Origin: Nematostella vectensis
Taxonomy: Eukaryota; Cnidaria; Anthozoa; Actiniaria; Edwardsiidae
Direction of reading: 5' to 3'
Assembly: GCF_932526225.1 (NCBI RefSeq)
Contig: NC_064045.1
Span: 14,688,442 to 14,752,441, forward strand
Length of the DNA: 64,000 nt
The notes beneath the pieces are model-generated. The model was not told the origin of the DNA and searched no databases. It worked only from the letters and a program-made list of their open reading frames with translations. Shown here in pieces: positions 14,601-26,600 of the stretch (its first letter is position 1; each line of letters begins with the position of its first letter). A program made the translations under genes and the position numbers.

Positions 14601-17600
14601 CCACAGTGGACAAAGACAGAAGGATAAGACCACAGTGGACAAAGACAGAAGCATAAGACCACAGAGGACAAAGACAGAAGGATAAGACCACAGTGGACAA
14701 AGACAGGATGACAAGACCACAGTGGACAAAGACAGGATGACAAGACCACAGTGGACAAAGACAGAAGGATAAGACCACAGTGGACAAAGACAGAAGGATA
14801 AGACCACAGTGGACAAAGACAGGATGACAAGACCACAGAGGACAAAGACAGAAGGATAAGACCACAGTGGACAAAGACAGGATGACAAGACCACAGTGGA
14901 CAAAGACAGGATGATAAGACCACAGTGGACAAAGACAGGATGACAAGACCACAGTGGACAAAGACAGAAGGATAAGACCACAGTGGACAAAGACAGAAGG
15001 ATAAGACCACAGTGGACAAAGACAGAAGGATAAGACCACAGTGGACAAAGACAGAAGGATAAGACCACAGTGGACAAAGACAGGATGACAAGACCACAGT
15101 GGACAAAGACAGAAGGATAAGACCACAGTGGACAAAGACAGAAGGATAAGACCACAGTGGACAAAGACAGAAGGATAAGACCACAATGGACAAAGACAGA
15201 AGGATAAGACCACAGTGGACAAAGACAGAAGGATAAGACCACAGTGGACAAAGACAGGATGACAAGACCACAGTGGACAAAGACAGAAGGATAAGACCAC
15301 AGTGGACAAAGACAGGAGGACAAGACCACAGTGGACAAAGACAGGATGACAAGACCACAGTGGACAAAGACAGAAGGACAAGACCACAGTGGACAAAGAC
15401 AGAAGGATAAGACCACAGTGTGGCAAATGATAGGCTTTTAATGGAATTTTTAGGTAATCAAAAAAAGAACAATATGATTTCTACATCAAACATAAAAAAT
15501 AGGAGCCTTGGGGGTTAGAGAAAACTCTATTATTTTGCTAAACCCACCTCTATTATTGATAGCTGCATGCACAACACAGAGAGCAAACAGAGCTTCACCG
15601 TCGTTGTTGGAGCACTCCAAGCTATTCCTCAAGGCCTCGAAAAATAACCTGAGTATCAACAAGAATTTGTTATTAACAAAACTATTTTTGATAATTTTAT
15701 AAATACTGGCAATGCAGTACAGAACAACAAATATATTCCTTACCAGAAGAGGATTACTGAAAGAGATTAATGAGAAAAGAGCAAGCCCCCTTATTGCAAA
15801 CCTACCCACCCTATCATAGCCTCTAGATCAGAGGGGTACAGTACATACAGTACCTGTCAGTACAGTACCTGTCAGAGTCAGTCAACACTTCAAACCCCCA
15901 CCTCCCCCCCAAAAAAAAAAAAAAACGGGTCCCCTATTATACCCTGCCCTTAGCCACGCCCCTGAATCTTTACCACCACCACACCCACCCCTATCCTATC
16001 GTAAGTTGTCCCCCTAGGGAGGGGGGTACTGTACACACCTGTCAGGGTTAAAGTCAGCACATCGTCTCACAAAGCTCTGCAAAATAAAATAAATATTTGA
16101 ATAGAACAGATAACTAAAAATAGACACATTCAGGAGCATACCAAGGTATTTTAGGGGGGTTCAAATCTCCCTCTCTTATCTCCTTGTAAATTTAAGCTTG
16201 ACAATAATTGAGTTGGAATAGCTGTGGTGTTCACTATACAAGTGAGATGAGAATAATTCAGAAAGAAAATAAAAACAAAGAAATAGAAAACAAATAAAAC
16301 ACACCTTTACTTGCATGCCAATGGGGAATCTTCCACTGTCTTCACTCTGCTCTGAAGGACAAATATTAACCAAAAGTCACCACAAGGAACAATGTGAACT
16401 TATATTCATAAGGAATGCTAAAAGTATTTCTAATAAGAAAATATATAAAAAATATGAGCTCATAAAGCAGTAAAAAATGCTGTGCTGATGTGAGATTTAT
16501 CTAAGTTTATTAAAAAAATGCCAGTTAGAATGCGATTGTACACTGTCTAGGATTATGTTATATATATAAATATATATTTGGAAATGTATATAATAATTTA
16601 TTGTTTGTGATTTCATTTATTCTGAATTTTCTGTTTAGAGTGTGGACAACAATAACAATCAATCAGAATATGACTGAACACAGTGAATAAAATAAATTAG
16701 TCAATCTAAGGGCACGTTTTGTTTACTAGTGATTCCGGAATGAGAATGATTAGAATAGAAAAAGTGTGCATTCCCATTCTGGAATGGAATGAAGGCCATT
16801 CCACCCATTCTGCTACCTGTAGCAGAATGACTTGAATGCCATTATGAACATTCTCTACCAACCCATTCCCATTCCAGAATGATAGGAAAAAACACGCCCT
16901 AAGTAACAAAAGAATATAACAATACAAAATAAAATAAAATGAGCTTATCCACAGATAAAATAAACAATAATCAATTAGTTTAGAGCATGCAGTTGTTAGA
17001 GCTTTTGGTGATGAGGTTAGCACAAACATTACTTCTACTACAGACCACCACACCAAGAATGACATGAAAGGTGAGAGGTGAGAAAATGTTGTTTAACTAA
17101 GGTATAATATCAAGGTGCTGACCCCTCCAATTTGGTTTCTCATCAGTTGTGAGGTGCTTGGTGGCCTCTCCCGCTGTGGTAACCGCACCCAGTGAATCTA
17201 CTTCATGAGCGCCTAAGGGAGTGTCTGTCAGGGGGACTGTTACACCATTTAGCTTTGCTGGGACATGAAAACAAAACTATCTCACCCACAAGGAATTTGT
17301 CATATAAGAAAACTGCAGTTTTGATTTCTTGAATATATCCAATGAGCATCTTACTTAATATCCAGTCTTTGCATAGGTTTTTCACTGGTGAACACTTGGG
17401 GTTGTTTTTGGGTGTGAATACCTAGGTCTTTTGGGGTTAACACTTAAGGGTTTTGTTTGGTGTTATAAACCAATTCTCTTAATTGGATTTTGAAGGTAAC
17501 TTTTGCATTATGCTATGAGCTGTTACATCTTTAGCTTACAATACTAAGTATACTAAAAGATATAAAAAAGTCATGATACAGAGCACCAAATTGAGAGAAT

Positions 17601-20600
17601 TTAATTAATATTAACCATCTAACAATCATTTTATATCCCTACCTGTCTAAAGTCAGTCAAAAGCAAAAGATTTAGGCAAATTTGCAGGCTGTTTGAATTA
17701 GGATCAATGTGCATGTCTTACTTGCTCCAGTGGATTTCTCCTCAAAGTCTTTCCCATCATACCTCAACTTGCGCTTGTTATCTGTCAAATATATACCTAC
17801 TCAGTTGTACAACACCTCTAGAACACATAGCAACATTAGGGCCTAAGACATAGTGTACACTGGCCACATAGCAACATTAGGACCCAAGACATAGTGTACA
17901 CTGGCCACATAGCAACATAAGGACCTAAAACATAGTGTACACTGGCCACATAGCAACATTAGGACCTAAAACATAGTGTACACTGGCCACATAGCAACAT
18001 TAGGACCTAAACAGGGCTTCTGAAATTACGCGGAAAAAACTCAAAATTATGCGGGATTCTTGGCTAAATTACGCGCTAAATTATGCGGAGAATCAATCAT
18101 TATGCGCTAAATTACATGGGATTTTGCAATGCATTTTTCTTTAAAAATCAAAATTTTGCAGGATTCTTTACTGAATTATGCGCTAAATTACACAGAATCT
18201 CAACTGTTATGCCCAAAATACATTTTATACCGAAGGAAAGCACGAAATAACTTGAAAAGGGTAATTGTTTGTTTGTAATTGTAGGTGGCTCCTAGCCACC
18301 AGCCCATTAAAAAAGGCATTTTATTATTAGTCCTAGGCCTTCACAGTTTAGCAAAGAACGCCTAGTCATTTTATTTGTTTTCGAAATTCAGTTCGAAATA
18401 TCACACTCTTACAAAGAATCTCTCTCTTTTTTTTTTTACGAAAAATAGAGGTAAGAAACCTAAAAGAACACATCAGCTGTGCACTTAAATGTTTTGTCTT
18501 TCAAAATTTAGCCAAATTATGCGTTTTTATGTGGAAATTTGTGGATTACGCGGAGAAAGCCAAATTACGCACTTCCGCACAAGCGCATAATTCCAGAAGC
18601 CCTGCCTAAAACATAGTGTACACTGGCCACATAGCAACATTAGGACATGTGATGGTGTGCACTGTTTTATGTTTTTATATGTTCCAGTTTGAAACAATAT
18701 AACATTGACAGAAGACATGGACATAAGGAAGATTGTGAAATGAATGAATTTTGATAATGATGATGAGATAAAGATTTAGATGAGGATGAAGATAGGGAGG
18801 ACAGATAAACATGGTGTTAATCGTGGTTGGGTTATGTTCCAGATGGAAAGTGGAGCACATTTGCATTTATTATTAGCATTAGCCGGATTCACATGTAAGG
18901 TGCAAGCATGGTTTAAACAAAACAAAATACTAATTACTGTTAGGAGTGAGATTGTTTGTGACGAGTTCATTAGATTCATTAGTCTACTCATTACCACGCA
19001 CCTTTTACATAGAACTTAGAATTAGCCACATGCATGGATCTGTGCCTGTCACGTGACAACGAGAGCATTGATGCCTTGCCTAGAAACATGTAGCCCTCAG
19101 TGTTCACTCCTCTTGCCACAAGGGATTCCTCAAGGGTCTGTTCTGGGCCCTGGAAGGTCCTAATGCTGGCTACAGAGTTGGATTTTGACCCAGCCTTCAA
19201 CACAAAAGCGTGCATCAGCTAGTGATCAACATTAAATAAAACCAAAAGTAAAATAGGGTTTATTGGAGAGATACTGTTTATTAAATGTTTATCAGCCACC
19301 AAATATACAATTGTTCTCTCTTCCATGCAAAATCAAACCTTCAAAAATTTCAGATTGTATGTAATGTGATGCTAATGTAATTGCACCAGTTATAAATTAG
19401 ATGAAGTTAGAGAAAACTTCTAATCTAATCTTAATCTGAAAGATGTGGTCAGTCACCACAGACAGGACAATTAGAAAGTCACTGACCTTCTTGAGAGGCA
19501 GAGGGGATGCCTCGGGAGTGTCCCCTAGGTCCACTTCGTCACCATTTAGAATAATATCCACAAGACTGGAGACCAGGGGAGGGTACGACATGATCAGCAT
19601 GATCTGACAGAGAAGAACAAAGTTACAATTCAGTCTGTTTTTACTACCTTATGACCCAGTGCACCAGCATTCTTGGGTATCACAGGGACGAATCCACAAT
19701 CTTGGGTATCACAGGGACGGATCCACGATCTTGGGTATCACAGGGACGGATCCAGGATCTTGGGTATCACAGGGACGGATCCACGACCTTGGGTATCACA
19801 GGGACAGACCTACGCTCTTAGGTATCACAGGGACTGGGCGGGGGGGGGGGGGGGGGGGGGGGGGTTCATATGAAGGTAGGAAAAACTGTTTGTGTTTCCT
19901 CAAAGGATTTTAGTAACATCAGAGTCCTCTCCAAAGGGGCCCCCTACATCCCCAGCATAGGCATCAGATAAAAACATTTTTAAGAAATCACATACTTGTG
20001 ACAAGAGAAAGAGAGATACGAGGCTGCTTATCCTTGGAGTATCCTGGAAGAAGAGAAAGTCACTGTCAGCGAGATTATAAACCCTACAGAAAAGATCTAG
20101 GCCATTCTATGAATACAGTGGTACAGTGGTATTTGCCGACGGTCCCCTCTTGACCAGGGACTACATGTACAGATGCAGTATCAGTTAGAGAAAACCTGGC
20201 CAGCATCTGGTCTCCTCTTGACCAGGGAATACTCGTACAGAGGTATCAGCTAGTACGTACCTGGCCCACATCTGGTCTAATCTTGACCAGGGAATACTCG
20301 TACAGAGGTATCAGCTAGTACGTACCTGGCCCACATCTGGTCTAATCTTGACCAGGGAATACTCGTACAGAGGTATCAGCTAGTAAGTACCTGGCCCACA
20401 TCTGGTCTCCTCTTGACCAGGGAATACTCGTACAGAGGTATCAGCTAGTACGTACCTGGCCCACATCTGGTCTACTCGTGACCAGGGAATACTCAGACAG
20501 AGGTATCAGCTAGTACGTACCTGGCCAGCATCTGGTCTCCTCTTGACCAGGGAGTACACGTACAATGGTATTAGCAGCCGGTCAAGGAGGTGCTCAGTCA

Positions 20601-23600
20601 GGATACAGCTGAGGTCCTGGATGTCCAGGCTTAGTATGTCGTGCAGGTAGTGCAGGTGATCAAGGTGGTCTGCGACAATGTCTTTCAGGTTGTTGCATCT
20701 TAGGTGACTGGGGGAACAAATGATTGCATCAGGATTTTATTGACAGGGAGCCTGATAAAACTCCAATACAACAGATGGCTAGAGACCCCCCTAACACAAA
20801 CAACCTTCTAGTCCCCTAGTGAGTAATTATCATAAATCAAACTCCCCATTAACTTGAACTGCTTTTCATCCTTCTTGGAGAGGGCTCTAAATAACAGGGC
20901 TGCATGGTTGGGCCAATTTCATGGCAACTGATCCCTTTTGCTTGCTTTTGGCTGGCTGTTCATAACACTATTTTATTTGCACTAATGCATCAAAATCACT
21001 TATCACTTCTGGTATCTACTTACTCCGCCTCTTTCTGAGCACAATTATCCAGTTCTATTGCATGGTTCCCAATAAACCAGACAAGATTCCAGAAATAAGG
21101 ATCAGCAGTCTTGTCTCTAATGAAGTTTAGCATGTTCTGGTCTCCAACTGGGAACAAAACAACAGGCAATCAGCACCAAACTTAAATGGAATTTGAAATG
21201 ATGTACCTTTTTTACATTTTTTTACCATTTTAACATTTTCCCTACTCTAGCAGTCCAGTAGTAAGACAGATCGCATTGTTATCCCTATCTGTCCACAATC
21301 AATAAAGTCATCTTGCTTGAAAAGCAAAGCTTATCACTGGCTATGTGCACGATGTTGATACTTAACGACGGAGTAGTGACCCTACTCGAATAAATTAACG
21401 CATATTTTGCCGAATGTTGCTCTTCACTATGAAATAATTAGCTCCAAGGGTGTTATAATGTTTAATGTTTATGTTGTGGTTGGAAATTTATTTTGGTTGG
21501 AATTTTTACCAACCAGTTGGAAATTTTTCAACTAGTTAGAAATTTTACAACCAGTTGGAAATTCTCCAACCAGTGCAAAATCTGGAAGACCTCAAATGTA
21601 CCAGGCATTCTTTTTTGATAAGTACGTTGGGGTTAGGGTTAGGGAATGGTTGGGTAAGACTTTGTTAAAATAAACTTCAAGTATCTTTTGGTTAGGGTTA
21701 GGGTATGGTTGGGTAAGACTTTGTTAAAATAAACTTTACGTTACAAAACTGTGTAGAAGATATTTTTATTTAATTAATTGATTTGGGCGCATTTCAATGC
21801 GTCATAGATGTTGGCCTTGCAAGCAACCTCCTTCCTGTCACTTGACCATACCTTCCCGTTGGCATAGGACCATTTCTTCCGTTTTATAGTATTTTCGTCG
21901 GCAGACGACAGAACTATTGGATCATCACTAATGCGCTCCTTTTTTTGCTTTAAAAATTGTTTTGCTTTTTCATACAAACCATCTTCAATGTAAAAATTGA
22001 TTTCTGATTTTTTACTTTTTGGAGCTTCAATTCCGTAATCTTTTCTAGGAATAAAGCGCGGTCAACACACGGCACAACTTCCTCCGCCATGATGATGTTT
22101 CGTTCAATGACAAACTCACTGTTTTTATACCTTTTCTTTGTCGAAAATCCCATTATTTCTGAACATGAACATGAGAGTTGAATAGCATTCTTTATTCGTA
22201 CAATACGCAATCTGGCTTTTAGTACAATGTAACTTTCCTCGTTCTAGTAATGACTTTTAGAACAATTGATATGGAGAACTAATTACTATCATATTTTCCG
22301 AGTAATGACCTTTAGCACAATCGAAATGTCTAATTAATTAAAAACATTTTCTATAGGTTCTTGTTCCAGCGGTACATTTCATAAACATCGGCTTCTTCAA
22401 AGAGAGAATGTTACACAAAATCGAGTAATTACGATGCCACGAAGAGGACAAAAAATAATTATTCAAGAGAAATAAAAGAACACTATTATTGCTCTAATTA
22501 TTGTGCAGTCTTACATGTCAGTCATTCAATACCCGCTTTCGCACCTATCTTGAGTTACGTTCGAAAAAAGTGCGTAATTTTAGACTCCTCCGAAGCCGCC
22601 AGGTCCGAGTCACGCAAAGCTTTTGCGTACGCAATTTTAGAATACGAAACAAATCTATTTAAGCCCTATACAGGTTCTGGCATGTTTTCAAACGTTGTAA
22701 ATTCATTGTAATGGCAGCACAGTTAGTCTTTTGTGATATTTTTTGCTTTTTATCCACAAAAGTTTGCAATACGCTCGTAAAAAGATTTGAAGTCTCTGTT
22801 TTACGTTAATACGCATGCGTGCATTTATAACAAGCGTGACGTAAGGCGCATGAATATTACAATAAAGCAAGATTTAATCGCTCATCTTTCGTCACAAGCC
22901 TTAGTGGTCAAGTGGTAAGGGCTACTGACTTCGGAGCGAAAGGTTGAGGGTTCGAATCACGGTAAGGTAAGAAAAAATGTAAATTAGACACAGGTAACTC
23001 ACTTAGTAGGGTAATGAATAAATAGATAAGTAAGAGTGGAGAAAGTAGAGTGGTGGGAGAGGAGCGAGAGAGGGAGAGGAGAGCAGGTGTAGGGGAGTGG
23101 TGTTCTTTGTTCTTTTAATACCCCCCTAAAAATCCAAGCCCCTGTTTTATTAATGAGCCCCCAAAAATATAATCCCTTTTAGAATGACAGATAACCACAA
23201 TTTGAAAAATTTCCACTGGTTTGAAAATTTTCAGCTGGTTGTAAAATTACCAACCAGTTGAAAAATTTTCAACTAGTTGAGAAAAATTTCCAACTAAGAG
23301 AAATTTCCAACCACAACATTTACAAGGAAAAAGATTTGAGCTTAAACATATTCAAAGCAAGAGTAAGAAATTGAATTTTGTCGGCCTAATTGTGATTATG
23401 ACGCAACAATGGCGTAACATTTGCAAAGTGTCGAAACAAACCAGGGCGATAATTTTTTTCTTGCTCCGCTTCATCGAGAATCTTACATGTTTCTAAAATC
23501 AACATTAGTTGCTCTTTCCATTGCTGTGTTACCCATTGCTGTAGGATGATCGATAAGGAAGCAATCGATAAATGCATAACGACCACATGTCCCCCCACGA

Positions 23601-26600
23601 GAGCACTCAAAGTTTGGATGTCAATATAGTCTATATTAAAACTTGTTAACGTCAAGACTTACCAACCCAGGGATTCAACATGAGATGATATATCCAAATC
23701 CGCTTAACATTCTTTGGGAATTCTGCTATAATTAATCTAAAACTTTCGCAACCGTTTTGACAGTGAGTAAATGCGCGTTTCACTATCAAACTCTTAGAAG
23801 CTATTGTACTGTTTTTCTTGAGCTCTTGTGATTCTTCTTGTCCTCTATTTAATGAATATCGAGACACGGTTGGATCGTATGCTAGCCTGAGTTAACTTAA
23901 CATCAACATCGTTCGAAACACACGATTTAGACGGCTGGACCGTGCAAGGTCTTGTTTAGAGCGTACACGCACCGGGTTTTTAAGAATGGTTGGACTGTGC
24001 AAGGTTTAGTTTAAGAGCTTTGAAAGAAGTGTGCACGCACCGGGCTATTCAAATTATCGAACCGTGCACAGTTTTTATTTAAGGCTTGGAAGAAGCGTGT
24101 ACGCATCTAAAACCAACCGTGCACAGTACTTCGGTTGGAATACGAGAACCGTGCTCGGACCGGGTACCTGCTTCAAACCCGGCCCATAGTGCGCTTCAAT
24201 ACGCATGTTACATGGTTGGGTACCAACATCGTGCACGTAGCCCACTGAGTTATAGAAAATTCTCAATTCTCACACAATTCTTGAGACAACAGCTAAATTA
24301 TCATAATATCCACCCCATAACTTGATATCTTTTTTCAATTTTTCAGAGTTCTTACCTTTGTAAACATTGAGTGTTAATGTACGTACAGCAATCCTGACCA
24401 TACTTTCTGAGTGGTTAAAGAACTTGATTGCCTCTGTGTACAGTGGGAAATCATTCTTGCGCTGCATATTAAACACGCAAACATTAAATCTAATGTAACA
24501 CCGCAGATATGCTGTACTTAGGTCTTATGTACTGCTGATATCACATTGCTGAAGAAAACTTAAGATAAAAGACAAATCTGAGGTTTAGATTTTGACTGGT
24601 TAACAAAGAAGTAAAAGTGACTTTTGAGATCAATAGGTTGCCCGATGCAGCGAGGCGTGGACACAACACACTTTTGCTGTCGAAAGGCGATTATTCTATT
24701 ATAAAGAAATTGCAATATTTTTTTTTCAAATACTTGCACACCCCACAGCACCTATCAGGGCCGTAGCAGGCCTTGAAATATGGGGGGAGGGGGGGGCACA
24801 AAACAGAAACATTAAGAAAATGTTGGGTGCAAAGCCACACCCCTACTGGTCATTTCCTTATAACTTTTTAACATATTGGGGGGCACGTGCCCCCAGTGCC
24901 CCACCCCCTGCTACGGCCCTGCCTATGTACTGTGTTACATGCTGTAAGGGTTGTATTTTGATACAGATATTAAGTGGGATTAAAGGAATCTTAATCCCAC
25001 TTAAAATTACCGTGATTTTCCAAGTGCATCTCAACTACAAACCTCATTGAAGAAGAAATGTATGGTCTGTGTGTTAAGCTTCAGTGAGAGAGTCTTCAAG
25101 AATGAGATATAATATGCCAGCACCTGCAACCATTACTTCTATCAGTAATGTTAAATGTTGATTTATAGTTTTTATGTTTATAATAATTATGCTAAAAAAT
25201 ACCTGTGATTGAATTACCTATTTTCAGTACATCATATCAAATGCTCTAGAATCATTCTCTCAGTCTGAATGTTTTAGCTTCTTTCAGTACATTATATCAA
25301 ATGCTTTAGAATCATTTTCTTAGTTTGAATGTATATACCTTCAGTACATCATAGTGTTTTCAGTTTGTATTCAGTACATCATTTAGTGTTATCAGTTTGT
25401 ATTCAGTACATCATAGTGTTACCAGTTAGTGTTATGAGTTTGTATTCAGTACATCATCTTGTTATCAGTTAGTGTTATCAGTTTGTATTCACTACATCAA
25501 GTGTTATCAGTTTGTATTCACTACATCATAGTGTTACCAGTTAGTGTTATCAGTTTGTATTCAGTACATCATCTTGTTATCAGTTAGTGTTATAAGTTTG
25601 TATTCAGTACATCATAGTGTTATCAGTTTGTATTCAGTACATCATCTTATTATCAGTTTGTATTTTTACCTCTTCATCAGAGAAGTCAAATTTGTGGATA
25701 ATTATTGAGTTAACATGGTTGTTGGAAAGAAGGTAATCTGAAAATAAAAAGTGGTCACATCAGAAATGCAGAAATGTAGGGTGCCATCCATACTGTCCCC
25801 CCCCCACTACCAAGCATATGACCACACCCTAGTGAACACCGCAAAGCAGGGTTGGAAGCTACACAAAGTGGTACCAATAAGTCTCAAGTAGTCTAAAGGG
25901 CCATCAATAATACCCCATTACCACACAAGTAGTCCAAAGGGCCATCCATAATACACAATTACCACACAAGTAGTCTAAATATATACTCATAATACTTAGT
26001 GATGACTCATTAGGGGTGTTTTTGAACAAGATACTGAGCGTATGTAATGACTTGTCGTGCCTGTGACAACAGCCCCCATCCCCCTTTATGGCCACACCCA
26101 CCCCTCTGTCGCAAGAGCTGTCAGGCATATTTGACAGGTGTACCCACACATAGCCTGCGTAGCAAGCATTTCTGTGGAGTTTTGAACGAAGAATGTGGCC
26201 GCACGGAGAATGGGGAGAGACAACACTTGCAAGCACAAACCTTGACAAGCATGTATAATTCGAAACAGCTGTCAATCTTAGTTCCCCCAAAGCCTCCCTC
26301 CGACCTCATTTTGGGTTCATTGCAGGGTTTGCAGATTGTAGATGGGCAAAATGTAAATTGTTTTTCTTCAAACTAAAAATTACATAGTTTGCAAATGTGA
26401 CCTTTGGCATCACTGAAGAGTGGTTTAGGTTGTCATGTTTTGTTTATAAAAGACAATTTTGAAGCGAACACACACATGCAGAGTTTACTAAGCGATCTCA
26501 ACATCATTCTATCAGGGCTTCTGGAATTATGCGGAAAAAACTCCAAATTACGCGGGATTCTTTGCTAATTTATGCGGAAAATCAATCATTACGTGCTAAA

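Larger units (their letters stand above)
21471..23319. mobile_element. 1.85 kb inverted-repeat element with iterated ends, in CLEC16A intron 6
   Basis: Left end ATGTTGTGGTTGGAAATTT (21471-21489) matches the reverse complement of the right end (23301-23319). Both subterminal regions, about 21480-21590 and 23205-23310, are built from repeated CAACCAGTTGGAAATTTT-like motifs, as transposase-binding arrays often are. The inside holds a disrupted minus-strand reading frame, a tRNA-like segment and a duplicated stretch containing short TTAGGG-like runs near 21632-21730. I could not assign a superfamily. Confidence 0.7.

Noticed and set aside
14128-15424. CRISPR array
   Set aside because: Units are contiguous with no unique spacers, there are no cas genes, and the context is an animal intron. 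The same applies to the other arrays here.
13958-15426. Three overlapping ~460-residue open frames on the minus strand
   Set aside because: All three frames of a 29 bp stop-free array are open, which is a repeat effect and not coding evidence; the array lies within an intron.
21632-21730. Telomeric TTAGGG repeat
   Set aside because: Only two consecutive hexamers occur, twice, as part of a duplicated ~60 bp segment; too short for a telomere or interstitial telomere block.
22898-22968. Functional tRNA gene
   Set aside because: The acceptor stem and boxes are recognisable but no sound anticodon arm could be folded by eye.
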